From positions 1 through 64,000 of the forward strand of contig NZ_LGHM01000148.1 of assembly GCF_001908185.1 (NCBI RefSeq): a stretch of DNA of 64,000 nucleotides, given 5' to 3'. How positions within the stretch are numbered: position 1 is the stretch's first letter; each line of letters starts with the position of its first letter. Made by a program: the position numbers and the translations under genes. Of the stretch, positions 41,652 through 51,008 are shown piece by piece. This DNA comes from Bradyrhizobium sp. AS23.2. Lineage in GTDB: Bacteria; Pseudomonadota; Alphaproteobacteria; Rhizobiales; Xanthobacteraceae. Below the pieces are notes generated by a model that saw nothing but the letters and a program-made list of their open reading frames with translations, was not told the origin of the DNA and did not search any database.

Positions 41652-43601
41652 ATGCCGTTCATTAATGCTGTACTTTCAGTGGAGGTATCTGTGGTAAAGA
41701 ACCGTTCTGTCTGGGCCGTTCTATTCAGTGCCGCACTTTTCACCGCTATTACCGACAGCGGTTCGCGGGCAGACAACGCTCAGATCCCTTCCTCGTTGGA
41801 ATGTTCACCTGTTTCAACCAATCCAAAATCTAAGAGTTTCACTACAACGTTTCCGCTTTTCTTTGCCGATGGCTCATTCAAAGGTGAGCGAAGAACCGAG
41901 GCGCGCCCAGGCCGGGAAGTGTACTCCGGGTCTATTGATCAGAACAAAGCTATAAAAATCATCGGCCGAGGCGCTTATGAAGACGGATCGGATACTTGGC
42001 ACTCTGGGTTTACTGGATCGTTGAGCTATGACGGCACGACCGTTCTCAGAGGATACGTCGATACCACGCGGAGAAAGGGTCGGAGAGATTGTTCAATTAC
42101 GTTCTTGCTGTCTTCAGATAGGCGAGCATCCCTGTTTGTGTCGGTGGGTGCGCTCGCCGCATCTCCGCAGGCTACGAAAGAAGAACCTCACACTCAATCT
42201 TCCAAACCAGAACCCCAAGCTACGGCTGCCAGTGAACAAGTCGGACCGACGCAAACCGCACAAGCAAAACCCCAAGATCAACCATCCAAAGCTTCGGACG
42301 CAACAGCGTTAGCTCGGGAAGAGAAAACCAGAAAGCAGTTGGAGGATTTGGTTGAGGATTTGCAGAAGGAATTAAACGCTGCACGAGAGGAGTTGAAAAA
42401 GCAGCAGGGCCAACAGGCCGCCGCAGCCGGTGATCTAGCGGAGAAGCAAAGAGCACTGCAGACGGCACAAGAACAATTGAAAAAGCAAGGTGACTTCCAG
42501 AAGGTTACAGCGAATAACCTGTCGGCTAAACAAAAGGTCCTACAAGCAGAACAAGAAACATTTCTAGCAGCGCAGGCCGCCTTTAACGATCAACGGATAG
42601 CCGCAGCAAACGACCTGAGGGAGAACCAAAGGGCATTACAAGGCGAGCAAGAACGGTTGACGTTTGCTGCTCAGGAGTACGAAGTATGGAACTGGGTGGC
42701 ACGGGTAGCGATGGCCCTTGGAGTTTCGGGACTCCTTTATTGGCTGTACTGGGTGCGCCGTCATTCGCTTATGAAGCCCAAAAGCATTCTTAGCGCGCCT
42801 TCCGAAGTGATTACGCCTTCCTCCGTACTAGCAAATATTTCGGACGATCAAGGCAAACGTGATTCTGAGATCACTGCCGATCAGCAACTCGGCGGGCTTT
42901 CCGAAAGGTCTGCAACATCCGTAGCGACCGACAGGCCGGACAATAATTTGCGAATCTCCACAGACCATCAGGAGGAGGACGTGTTGCCACCACCCCTGCC
43001 GATTGCCCCGGAAGTGCAGCACGAGATGAGTCGAAGTGAGGAGCGCGCTGAGGTCGGCGCGTATGAGGCGACAGCCGAATCAGACAGTGAGGGTGTCGAA
43101 GCTGTGGTCGATCAGATCTCAATAGAGACAGATCGGATAGTCGATTGGTTGAAGGTCTGCACCACACCAATCCTGATCGCCTTCAATGCCTCAGTCGTCT
43201 TTGTAGCTCTTGGTGGAACGCTTTCGCCTATATTAGGAACGATAGGATTTGTTGCTGTACCGGTAGCTTTTGTTTCAGCTTTAGCGTCTCATCTCATGGG
43301 TACTCATTTTGACGTCACCCGTGATCGTCTCTCTTATCCTTATTTTGCGTGGCGATTAGGATTACGTCTGTCTGGCATCGACGACGCCAATGCACAGACC
43401 GTCAACAAGCGCGGTGTCGATGTTCTGGCGAGTCTAGGTGAAAAGAATCCCAAATACAAAACCGTCCACCACTACAACGTGAACCTGTCGGGAGATTTTC
43501 GTGCGCGACGCTTGATGTTTCGTTCCAAATTCAAGCGCGACCAATTTCTGAGCATTCTGCGAGCGGCTCGACCTGACGTGCGGATCACGCGATGGTCTTA
43601 A
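41652..43601 (+). CDS. Membrane protein of unknown function with periplasmic domain, coiled coil and C-terminal PH-like region
   Basis: A 649-residue protein in lower-GC DNA. The layout I see is as follows. A signal/anchor lies near residues 17-40 (VKNRSVWAVLFSAALFTAIT). A beta-rich region (45-165) follows, then a Pro/Gln linker (170-215). A long coiled coil with repeated EKQRALQxxQE heptads spans about 220-345. A membrane helix (WVARVAMALGVSGLLYWLYW) begins near 350, followed by an acidic linker and two more hydrophobic segments (about 500-555). The tail VTRDRLSYPYFAWRLGLRLS to KRDQFLSILRAARPDVRITR looks like a bacterial PH-type domain. I recognise no family. A later ATG or GTG (VKNRS at 41691) could be the real start. 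Confidence 0.7.
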   Translation: MPFINAVLSVEVSVVKNRSVWAVLFSAALFTAITDSGSRADNAQIPSSLECSPVSTNPKSKSFTTTFPLFFADGSFKGERRTEARPGREVYSGSIDQNKAIKIIGRGAYEDGSDTWHSGFTGSLSYDGTTVLRGYVDTTRRKGRRDCSITFLLSSDRRASLFVSVGALAASPQATKEEPHTQSSKPEPQATAASEQVGPTQTAQAKPQDQPSKASDATALAREEKTRKQLEDLVEDLQKELNAAREELKKQQGQQAAAAGDLAEKQRALQTAQEQLKKQGDFQKVTANNLSAKQKVLQAEQETFLAAQAAFNDQRIAAANDLRENQRALQGEQERLTFAAQEYEVWNWVARVAMALGVSGLLYWLYWVRRHSLMKPKSILSAPSEVITPSSVLANISDDQGKRDSEITADQQLGGLSERSATSVATDRPDNNLRISTDHQEEDVLPPPLPIAPEVQHEMSRSEERAEVGAYEATAESDSEGVEAVVDQISIETDRIVDWLKVCTTPILIAFNASVVFVALGGTLSPILGTIGFVAVPVAFVSALASHLMGTHFDVTRDRLSYPYFAWRLGLRLSGIDDANAQTVNKRGVDVLASLGEKNPKYKTVHHYNVNLSGDFRARRLMFRSKFKRDQFLSILRAARPDVRITRWS

Positions 43602-43660
43602 TACGTCAGGTCGGGATTACGGTGACAGTGCACTCAACTGGCGCTGTCCGGCTTGCAGGC

Positions 43661-43767
43661 ATGCCGTGGCATGGCCGTCTCGTCTGCGTCGTCGTCCTCG
43701 GTTATCCCGACCATGTCACCCAGCGCGGCAACGGCCGGGGCGCGCACGTTCTTTGATGACGGCGAAT
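43661..43767 (+). pseudogene. Remnant of a REP-associated (Y1-type) transposase
   Basis: The frame from ATG 43661 reads GRLVCVVVLGYPDHVTQRGN and GRGAH, the N-terminal signature of Y1/IS200-like transposases (PGxPHHVTQRGN). After a one-base shift the expected FFDDGE follows at about 43754. Nothing of the catalytic HUH or tyrosine region remains. The surrounding interval 43602-44193 has no other supported gene; around 43905-43960 there is a short palindromic repeat-like stretch (GGTCCGCTCTGCCCCTGATT). Confidence 0.5.
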
Positions 43768-44193
43768 GAATTTAGCACTGCCACCGTAATTCCATCCCAA
43801 GGCCACGCCACCCACGTTCGGTTACGCTGGCGCAACTCTGGTAAAATTCCCTACGACTATTCGAGTTGCTCTTTAAGCGCCTACCGCAAACCCGCGCCGC
43901 AGTCAGGGGCGCGTATGAGGTCCGCTCTGCCCCTGATTGCGGCGCGATAGCGGATCTCACCAGAGGTCCGAGTTGGGCCAAAGGCTAGTCTAGCTCGGAG
44001 CCGAGCCGGCTTCTTCCGGAGTTCCTGCAGGCGGCGGAGATCCTTTGGAGCGCGTAGAATCCGCGCAAGCGAGGAGGAGGCTGTGGACGAGTTCCAGTAC
44101 TCTGGCGCCTCGGGGCCGGCAGAGCCCGGGAGCGCGGCAGTCACTCAATGAATCCGGGGCGCAGGCACTGAATGCCCGCGCCCCGGATGTTCA

Positions 44194-46707
44194 TTACTCG
44201 CGTCCGGCGGCAGCTTTCTGCTTAGCTGCTTCCAGCTTCTTGACATCCTCCGGCGTCAGCTTCGGCCGCTCGATGGTCAAGGTCACCTTGTTGAGCTTGC
44301 CGCTGAAGGCGAACGGCGGCTGATAGTCAGCGTCGTTCACCCCCGTCAGTGTATCGGAACCGACGTCGAGGCTTTCGTCGAATTGCAGGATGAACGGGAT
44401 CGTGTGCTCCATCTTCTGCGTCGCCACGTCCTTCCCGTCCACCTTCAGCACCCCGGTGCCACCCTGGCCGATGCCGGCGTAGCTGCCGAAAGCCATCGTC
44501 GCCGCGCCCATCCCCTCGTACTTGAAGTCGAACTCGAGCGTGTGCTTGCCCGGCGCCAGCGCATCGGGGCCCTCCCATTGGACTTGCTTCAGACCGACCA
44601 GGTTCCAGACGAACTTCGGCTTGCCCTTGAGCAGATAGAAGCCGTAGCCGCCGAAGCGACCGCCCTGCGTGATCACCATGCCTTCGGCGCCGTCCTGCGG
44701 GACCTCGATCTCCGCCTTGAAGTTATATGACGCATTGAGCACCGACGGCGCATCGCCGTTCGGCGTGCCGGTGAGCGGCGCCGCCCAGGTGAACGCATCG
44801 CGGCCGGCGGTGATGCTGGGCTTCGGCACGATCGCGCGGGCGACGAACGAGTTGTCGAGCGGCAGCACCTGATACTTCTTCGCCGCCTGCTCGAATACCG
44901 CCTTCAGCTCCTTCAGCTTCGCGGGGTTCTTCGCCGCAAGATCGTCCGACTGCGTCCAGTCGTTGCGCAGGTCGTAAAGCTCCCACGGCGTGGCGGCAAG
45001 ATTGAGCACAGGCGCTGTGTTTTCCCACGGCTTGCGCCCGACCTTCGTGGCAGCGAACCAGCCCTCCTGGTAGATGCCGCGGTCACCCATCATCTCGAAG
45101 TACTGGGTCTTGTGCGCCGACGGCGCGTCCGCGTTCTTGGCGTCGAACGTGTAAATCATGCTGACGCCCTCGATCGGGCTCTGCTTGATGCCGTCGACCA
45201 TGGTCGGCTGCTTGATCTTCGCCGCCTCGAGGATCGTCGGCGCAATATCAATCATGTGGTGGAACTGATTACGGATGCCACCCTTGTCCTTGATTACCGC
45301 CGGCCACGAGATCGCCATGCCCTGGCGGACGCCGCCGAAGTGCGACGCGATCTGCTTGGTCCAGGAGAACGGCGTGTCGAAAGCCCATGCCCAAGGCACC
45401 GCCATATGATTGTACGTCCGGTCGGTGCCCCAGACGTCGTAGAAATGCTTGAGCTGCTCCTCGACGTTCGGATTGACGCCGTTGAACATCGCAATCTCGT
45501 TCGGCGTGCCGATCATCGTGCCCTCGGCGCTCGTTCCGTTGTCGCCTTCGATGTAGATGATCAGCGTGTTGTCGAGCTTACCCATGTCCTCGACGGCCTG
45601 GATCACGCGCCCGATCTCGTGATCGGTGTAAGCGGCGTAGGCGGCGAACACGTCGACCTGCCGCACGAACAGCTTCTTCTCGTCGGCCGAAAGCTGGTCC
45701 CATTCCTTCAACATGTCGCTCGGCCACGGCGTGAGCTTCGCGTTCGGCGGAATCACGCCGAGCTTCTTCTGGTTCGCATAGATCTGCTCGCGCAGCTTGT
45801 TCCAGCCTTGGTCGAACAGATGCATCCCGCTGATCTTGTCCACCCATTCCTTCGTCGGGTGGTGCGGCGCGTGCGTGCCGCCCGGCACGTAATAGACGAA
45901 GAACGGCGTCTCGGGCGTGAGCGCGTTCATTCGCTTCATGTATTCGATTGCGTCGTCCGCCATCGCGGTGGTCAGGTTCCACGTTCCCGGCGGCTGACCC
46001 TGGAACGGGTAGATCTGTGTCGTGTTGCGGAAGAGATTCGGCTGCCACTGGTTGGTATCGCCGCCGATGAAGCCGTAGAAGTACTCGAATCCCATGCCGA
46101 TCGGCCACTGGTCGAACGGGCCCGCCTGGCTCGCCTGGAATTCCGGCGTGTTGTGGTTCTTGCCAAACCACGACGTGTGGTAGCCGTTATCTCGCAGGAT
46201 GCGGCCTACCGTCGCCTTGTCGCGGGTAATGATGCTGTCGTAGCCGGGGAAGCCGGTCGCCTGCTCGGAGACCACGCCGAAGCCCGCCGAGTGGTGGTTG
46301 CGGCCGGTGATGAGCGCCGCCCGCGTCGGCGAGCAAAGCGCAGTGGAGTTGAAGTTGGTATAGCGCAGGCCGTTCTGCGCGATGCGGTCGAGTGCGGGCG
46401 TAGGGATCACGCCGCCGAACGTGTTCGGCACGCCGAAGCCGGCGTCGTCCGTCATAATGAGCAGAACGTTGGGCGCGCCCTTCGGCGGCACGACCCGTGC
46501 CGGCCAATAGGGCTTCGACTGGGGTGCGAGCTCTTCGATCTTGCCGCCGAATTTCTGCGGTGGCGGAGGGAGCTGATCGCCCGGAATGGTGATGGTCGCA
46601 GCCGGCGAGCCCGGCGGCGGTGTGGTGGGTTGCGCTTGCTGTGCAGGCGCAGGGGCTGACATCGCCGATGTCAAAAGTAGTCCAGCAACAACCGTGCGAA
46701 AATTCAT
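44194..46707 (-). CDS. Large type I sulfatase (arylsulfatase, about 840 residues)
   Basis: An 837-residue exported hydrolase. The signal peptide FRTVVAGLLLTSAMSAPAPA is followed by a proline-rich stretch, then NVLLIMTDDAGFGVPNTFGG with the metal-binding aspartates 87/88. The active-site signature CSPTR begins at Cys125 in STALCSPTRAALITGRNHHS. The large middle region (GGTHAPHHPTKEWVDKI, IYIEGDNGTSAEGTMIG) and a C-terminal jelly-roll-like part (FGGYGFYLLKGKPKFVWNLV, LTLEFDFKYEG-like) are typical of the AtsA-type group. It depends on formylglycine formation, and the only visible FGE gene is at 3177-4193. Substrate unknown; it stands alone here. Confidence 0.9.
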   Translation of the reverse strand: MNFRTVVAGLLLTSAMSAPAPAQQAQPTTPPPGSPAATITIPGDQLPPPPQKFGGKIEELAPQSKPYWPARVVPPKGAPNVLLIMTDDAGFGVPNTFGGVIPTPALDRIAQNGLRYTNFNSTALCSPTRAALITGRNHHSAGFGVVSEQATGFPGYDSIITRDKATVGRILRDNGYHTSWFGKNHNTPEFQASQAGPFDQWPIGMGFEYFYGFIGGDTNQWQPNLFRNTTQIYPFQGQPPGTWNLTTAMADDAIEYMKRMNALTPETPFFVYYVPGGTHAPHHPTKEWVDKISGMHLFDQGWNKLREQIYANQKKLGVIPPNAKLTPWPSDMLKEWDQLSADEKKLFVRQVDVFAAYAAYTDHEIGRVIQAVEDMGKLDNTLIIYIEGDNGTSAEGTMIGTPNEIAMFNGVNPNVEEQLKHFYDVWGTDRTYNHMAVPWAWAFDTPFSWTKQIASHFGGVRQGMAISWPAVIKDKGGIRNQFHHMIDIAPTILEAAKIKQPTMVDGIKQSPIEGVSMIYTFDAKNADAPSAHKTQYFEMMGDRGIYQEGWFAATKVGRKPWENTAPVLNLAATPWELYDLRNDWTQSDDLAAKNPAKLKELKAVFEQAAKKYQVLPLDNSFVARAIVPKPSITAGRDAFTWAAPLTGTPNGDAPSVLNASYNFKAEIEVPQDGAEGMVITQGGRFGGYGFYLLKGKPKFVWNLVGLKQVQWEGPDALAPGKHTLEFDFKYEGMGAATMAFGSYAGIGQGGTGVLKVDGKDVATQKMEHTIPFILQFDESLDVGSDTLTGVNDADYQPPFAFSGKLNKVTLTIERPKLTPEDVKKLEAAKQKAAAGRE

Positions 46708-46912
46708 TGCAAGCCCTCCCGAGAGGTGCGCAAACGCGCGGAGGTTGCCATTGGGGAAACTTCACAAGATGCCGCGTTGATGCAGATCAAGGATCGTCTG
46801 CTTGACTGTCTCGTAAATTCGGCTTCGGGGCAGGGCGGTAATGCTCTGGCTGATCGCAAGATTTCCGCTTGACCGTCAGAAGCTGACGTCTGCGCCTTTA
46901 TGAGTACACGCC

Positions 46913-48052
46913 TTAGTGCAGCGCCTCGACCTCTATCTCCTTAACTTTTGATTTGCTCAATATGCTTTGGATTGAGGTCCTTCCTGTCACGACGTCGTCT
47001 TCCAGGATGTAGGTGACCTTGCTCGAATAGGGTGAGCGGCAGTTGACTTGCGCCTCGTATTCTTCGCAGAGCTTTTTCCAATTGTATCCCGCAACGTCGA
47101 TCAATCGACTCCCGACGCTGACGCCCGCAGCGTCGCTGATGTTGGGAGAGCTCACCGTCAGCTTCGTCATCCTGGCGCCTCGGCGTCGATCAGACTGATC
47201 AACCTCCAGGTGGTAGATGTCTTTGCCGTTGAATGTGAAGATCATGTTGTAGGTGAGAATTTGCCTGGTCGATTCTTCCTGTGCCGTTGTCACCTTTCGC
47301 TCCGCGAATACGGCGCGGGCGGATCTAAGACCTTCTTCAGGATCCTGGATGGAAAGCACAAGCTTCTTCTGATTTGTGTCGTAGATTCCGCGCTGATCCA
47401 CTCGCCAGAATCTTGCCCAATACGACTCGTCCAGATAGCTGCGTAACGGGCCCACGAGGCGTTCGACAGTCGCCGGGCAGAGCAGCTTGAATTGTTCCGT
47501 GATGGGAGGCGCTCCTGACGCGCAACTTCCGTCGAGGAGCTTGCCCGACCGGACATGCTGCCATGTGAGGGAATAACCCCCGTTCAACCAAAGACCGCCC
47601 AGGCCGCGTAGTTGATATTCCTTTTCGTCGGTCGTTTTTATCCGGCCCGCGCTGCAGTCAGCCGTAGATGTCAGCGAAAATTCACCTCTCAATCGCGTGG
47701 CTTCTTCCTTCAGGCATGCTGCTTGCTTGGCTTCATCGTCACCCTGCATTCGAGCGCAATACTCCAGAACATCCTCTCTCGTGACGACCCCGGACATGCT
47801 CGCTTTGCTGGTGTTTGCTCCGCCGATCTCTGTGATTGTGCCATTCCATGACTTGCAGGAAGCCAATGGAAAGCTGCCGGACTTGTATATCGAATTGGGT
47901 TTCGGAAACTCGGATTGAGCAGAGGCTGTAGCGCTTCGAAACGCGACAGCCATGAGCAGAAGTCCCGAAATCAAAACGAGTTTTCTACGCGTCTTTCCGA
48001 GCAATGGTTCTCGATCGGCACAAGACGTCAGCAAAGATCTCCTGACTTGCAT
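46913..48052 (-). CDS. Secreted protein of unknown function
   Basis: A 379-residue product with an N-terminal hydrophobic signal (KLVLISGLLLMAVAFRSATA) ending near residue 46. The mature part has several cysteines (SCKSWNGTITEIGG, EYCARMQGDDEAKQAACLKE, LDGSCASGAPP, KLLCPA) that could form disulfides, and a beta-rich C-terminal half (TYNMIFTFNGKDIYHLEVDQ). I recognise no domain. Base composition is lower in GC than the neighbours, which suggests later acquisition. It is downstream of nothing obvious and convergent with no gene. Confidence 0.6.
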   Translation of the reverse strand: MQVRRSLLTSCADREPLLGKTRRKLVLISGLLLMAVAFRSATASAQSEFPKPNSIYKSGSFPLASCKSWNGTITEIGGANTSKASMSGVVTREDVLEYCARMQGDDEAKQAACLKEEATRLRGEFSLTSTADCSAGRIKTTDEKEYQLRGLGGLWLNGGYSLTWQHVRSGKLLDGSCASGAPPITEQFKLLCPATVERLVGPLRSYLDESYWARFWRVDQRGIYDTNQKKLVLSIQDPEEGLRSARAVFAERKVTTAQEESTRQILTYNMIFTFNGKDIYHLEVDQSDRRRGARMTKLTVSSPNISDAAGVSVGSRLIDVAGYNWKKLCEEYEAQVNCRSPYSSKVTYILEDDVVTGRTSIQSILSKSKVKEIEVEALH

Positions 48053-48229
48053 TCAGCCCCCAAGCATTTCTCTTCTCAAATTCGAATTCGTTCAATCTCG
48101 GCCAAACTAATAGCGTCGCTTCTCCGGTTCTAGAGATTTGTCGTTTGAGGCGCCTATCGCATATGACGGTTGAGAGGCTGCCGACAGTACTCGGCCTGCA
48201 TGGTTCTCGCGGCGATGCGAAGCATCGTC

Positions 48230-48346
48230 CGCTACGCCCCGCCTACGGCGTGCTCCTCACCATGAGGGTTTGATATCTCGCCGCGAGACGCGTCCTCATC
48301 CTGAGGGCCCGCCATAGGCGGGCGTCTCGAAGGATGGCCGCAGGCG
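48230..48346. repeat. Bradyrhizobial interspersed palindromic repeat
   Basis: The segment containing CTCACCATGAGGGTTTGATA, CGTCCTCATCCTGAGGGCCC and GCGGGCGTCTCGAAGGATGG is a compound repeat of a type I recall in many copies from Bradyrhizobium. It has internal hairpins such as GCCCGCC/GGCGGGC. It fills most of the gap 48053-48472 before the ArsR operator, and no gene is seen there. Confidence 0.7.
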
Positions 48347-48472
48347 AGCTTCCCGCCACGTTTCTCTTCATATGCGATGGGCCTGTCTCCGGCACCGGCG
48401 GGCTGGGGCGCGGACTCGCGCGGTTGCGCCATCCCGGCTGCCGCGCGGAAAAGCAAAATCATCATTGCAAAT

Positions 48473-48494
48473 CACATAAGTGTATGCTTATGTG
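48473..48494. promoter_or_regulatory. Operator of the ArsR regulator
   Basis: CACATAAG (48473-48480), TGTATG, CTTATGTG (48487-48494) is a perfect 8-bp inverted repeat that ends five bases before the ArsR start codon. AT-rich dyads of this size at the promoter are typical autoregulatory ArsR sites. Confidence 0.7.
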
Positions 48495-48499
48495 TCGTC

Positions 48500-48814
48500 A
48501 TGATACAAAATGACATCTTCCGGGCTCTGGCCGATCCGACCCGGCTCGCGATTTTCGAGAAGCTGGCGGCGGGCGGAATGAATGCCAGTGCCTTGCGCGA
48601 GGGTATGGAGATCAGCCAGCCGGCGATGTCGCAGCATCTTGCGGTTCTCCGGGGCGCCGGACTCGTCAAGGAGCAACGGCAGGGGCGTTTCGTGAACTAC
48701 GAGGTCGATCCCGACGGGCTCACTCTCATCGCGCAGTGGCTGGCGAAATATCGCGCCTATTGGCCCGCACGCATCGAAGCTCTCAAGGTCTTGCTGAAGG
48801 ACATGGACCAATGA
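48500..48814 (+). CDS. ArsR family transcriptional regulator (SRPBCC-associated type)
   Basis: A 104-residue winged-helix protein from ATG 48500. It starts IFRALADPTRLAIFEKLAAG. The recognition helix is in MEISQPAMSQHLAVLRGAGL, and the wing is KEQRQGRFVNYEVDPDGL. No metal-binding cysteines are present, as usual for the subgroup paired with activator-of-HSP90-like (SRPBCC) proteins. It overlaps the next gene by ATGA, and an 8-bp perfect dyad lies just upstream, so autorepression is likely. Confidence 0.88.
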   Translation: MIQNDIFRALADPTRLAIFEKLAAGGMNASALREGMEISQPAMSQHLAVLRGAGLVKEQRQGRFVNYEVDPDGLTLIAQWLAKYRAYWPARIEALKVLLKDMDQ

Positions 48815-49170
48815 ACGACGAACCCACCGGAGATCGGAAAGTCGGCTTCGAACTCGAGTACCAACTCGACGAGCCCATGGAAAAGGTCTGGCGTGCGATC
48901 AGCATCCCGGAGTTTCGGGACCGCTGGCTGCCGCAGGAAGCGCTGGCCGATCCCGATGCGACTTCCGTTACGCCCGGCGAGGAAGTCAGCTACAGGATGC
49001 GCGACGACGCGCCGCCCTTCCTCGAAAGCGTGGTAACGTTCAGGGTCACTCCCAACGCATCCGGTGGGACCAGCTTGCGGATCATCCACGAAGCGACCGA
49101 CATGCGGATCGCGCGGATGACGAGGGCGGCGGCCAACAACAACAGTCCGACTGTCATGCTCGCCGCCTGA
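48811..49170 (+). CDS. SRPBCC/AHSA1-like protein
   Basis: A 119-residue protein from ATG 48811, overlapping the ArsR gene by four bases. The helix-grip start FELEYQLDEPMEKVWRAISI continues PEFRDRWLPQEALADPD and VVTFRVTPNASGGTSLRIIH, as in AHSA1-type proteins. The C-terminal helix is short (ARMTRAAANNNSPTVMLAA) compared with the usual 140-150 residues, so the last helix may be altered. ArsR-SRPBCC pairs are widespread; ligand and role are generally unknown. Confidence 0.8.
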   Translation: MNDEPTGDRKVGFELEYQLDEPMEKVWRAISIPEFRDRWLPQEALADPDATSVTPGEEVSYRMRDDAPPFLESVVTFRVTPNASGGTSLRIIHEATDMRIARMTRAAANNNSPTVMLAA

Positions 49171-49220
49171 CGCGCGACCAGCTTACCGACAAAACAAAAT
49201 CCGACGAATGGAGTTCGCCG

Positions 49221-49850
49221 ATGCGCGAAGCGATGCAACTCGTCCCTGTGGTCATCGAGCAGTCGAGCAGAGGGGAACGGTCCTTCGACATCTATTCCCG
49301 CCTTCTGCGCGAACGGATCATCTTCGTCAACGGGGAGGTGAACGACACCGTTTCGGCACTGGTTTGCGCGCAATTGCTGTTCCTGGAAGCGGAGAATCCC
49401 AGGAAGCCGATCAACATGTACATCAATTCTCCCGGCGGCGTCGTGACCAGCGGCTTCGCCATGTACGACACGATGCGCTACATCCGCGCGCCGGTGCATA
49501 CGCTCTGCATGGGGACGGCTTGTTCGATGGGGTCGTTCCTGCTGATGGCGGGCGAACCGGGCCATCGCGCCGCGTTGCCCAACGCCAGCATCCTGATCCA
49601 TCAGCCGTCGGGCGGCTTTCAGGGGCAGGCTTCCGACATGCTCATTCATGCCGAAAATATCAAGCGGACCAAGCACCGTATGACGCAGCTCTATGCCGAA
49701 CACTGCAAGCGGAGCTACGAGGAGTTCGAGCGCGCAATGGATCGTGATCGCTTCATGACGCCCGAAGAAGCAGTGGAGTGGGGCCTCGTCGATCGCGTTC
49801 TGCCGGTTCGACAGGACGAACGGGACGCTATGGGCCACGAGCGGGACTGA
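49221..49850 (+). CDS. clpP: ClpP-type protease (second paralogue type)
   Basis: A 209-residue serine protease of the Clp family. The catalytic triad is visible as Ser102 in GTACSMGSFLLMA, His127 in ILIHQPSGGFQG and Asp176 in DRDRFMTPEEA. The segment YINSPGGVVTSGFAMYDTMR is also standard. The canonical GxAASMGA is changed to GTACSMGS. This and its placement after an ArsR-SRPBCC pair, away from clpX and tig, mark it as an accessory ClpP paralogue rather than the housekeeping one. It should form a barrel working with ClpX or ClpA. Confidence 0.88.
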   Translation: MREAMQLVPVVIEQSSRGERSFDIYSRLLRERIIFVNGEVNDTVSALVCAQLLFLEAENPRKPINMYINSPGGVVTSGFAMYDTMRYIRAPVHTLCMGTACSMGSFLLMAGEPGHRAALPNASILIHQPSGGFQGQASDMLIHAENIKRTKHRMTQLYAEHCKRSYEEFERAMDRDRFMTPEEAVEWGLVDRVLPVRQDERDAMGHERD

Positions 49851-50201
49851 CCTCCGTATTGTCACGAGATGTCGGAAGAGCGAAGAGCCGCGGCCGCGCG
49901 AATGTGCTCCGGCTCTCGCGGCGAGCACCGAGCACACGCCGATCGGTATGTCTTCCAACGGCCCACAAGCCAACTTCGGGCTATGAATGGTGACGTTCGC
50001 GGTACTTCGTTGCCATCGCGTCGATCGGTTGAGACGACCTGCGAAATCGTCTTTTGCACGCGCGCTGGCTGATGAATCTTCCAGGCGAGCCGCCAACGAG
50101 GTGTGCCGAAGCCTCGTCAGTTACTGGCGGCGTTTGTGCCCACGGATGCGCTCAGCAACTTCAGAGGCTACGGCCGAGGCCGACACGGTCGCCGTCTGCA
50201 G
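49851..50201. other. Intergenic stretch without recognised features
   Basis: About 350 bases lie between the ClpP-like gene and a convergent small gene. Open frames on both strands are rich in arginine and serine, lack ribosome-binding sites, and read like chance translation of GC-rich DNA. I see no hairpin terminator with a T run. Confidence 0.4.
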
Positions 50202-50504
50202 CTAGGCTGCAATCCGTTGCTCGACGGGGGCCGTCAGGTACTTGAGCATTTGGGCATGCTCCAGGTCGGGCACCGCGATGGCCGTGTGGCTGTAAATCGC
50301 ATGGGTCCGTGATTTTGCAATCTTGTCCAGGATCTGACTGCCTTTGATGACGTGGAGGCCCATACCCTCTTCTGAAGGGAAGATCGCCAACACCACGTCA
50401 TAAGCCGCGATGACGGTTCTAAGCGCTTCAGCCTTGTCTTCGGCAACGTCGACAAAAACGCGCACATCAGCCGCGAGTTCACGCAGCTCGTGAAAATCCA
50501 ACAT
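50202..50504 (-). CDS. Conserved-looking hypothetical protein
   Basis: From ATG 50504 this is a 100-residue soluble protein beginning MLDFHELRELAADVRVFVDV. It continues with AAYDVVLAIFPSEEGMGLHV and IAVPDLEHAQMLKYLTAPVE. Alternating hydrophobic strands and helices indicate a compact alpha/beta fold. I know of no domain name. The gene stands alone. Confidence 0.6.
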   Translation of the reverse strand: MLDFHELRELAADVRVFVDVAEDKAEALRTVIAAYDVVLAIFPSEEGMGLHVIKGSQILDKIAKSRTHAIYSHTAIAVPDLEHAQMLKYLTAPVEQRIAA

Positions 50505-51008
50505 TGTGGGTTTACTCCAACGCAACGATACTGACGGAAGCTTGGAGGCGTTGGGTTACCGAAGTATGAACAACACATGCCGAGCCACAGGTTTCACGAT
50601 GAGGTGACTCTGGCGCCGGATCGAGAAGGGCCGCGGGACATCTCGGGGCACCGCGCTCCGCTGTGCTCTGCTCGGATTTCAGCCTCTGGATTTTCGAGGG
50701 ATCATCGTCCAGCCTGGGCCTCCGACCGGCATCAAGAAAGCGAACACCCCGCCGGGGGGAAGCGGGGCTCTCTGACGGGGGGGAGGCTTGGGGACCTTCA
50801 ATAGTTGGACGCGCCAGCCGGAGAATGGTTCAAAAAGAAAATCCCGCATAAGTACGGAACCCCCGCCGAGCCGCGGCTTGTGTTTTGGGCGTCGATAGGT
50901 TCTAAGCCCCGTGACTTCATGACCGTTGGGCATGAATCGGCAGCGCGCTGCGTGGTTCAAATCGCGTCCTGAGCAAGCGTTGCTCGCGCGCACAAAAGGA
51001 ATTCAGAC
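50505..51008. other. Intergenic stretch before the HU gene
   Basis: About 500 bases containing runs of G (for example GCCGGGGGGAAGCGGGGC near 50751 and GACGGGGGGGAGG near 50777). No open frame here shows a ribosome-binding site with protein-like sequence. The right end must carry the promoter of the HU gene. Confidence 0.4.

Noticed and set aside
45112..46659. Plus-strand open frame of about 515 codons within the large sulfatase
   Set aside because: Arginine/valine/leucine-rich shadow of the sulfatase gene, whose signal peptide and CSPTR site are unambiguous.
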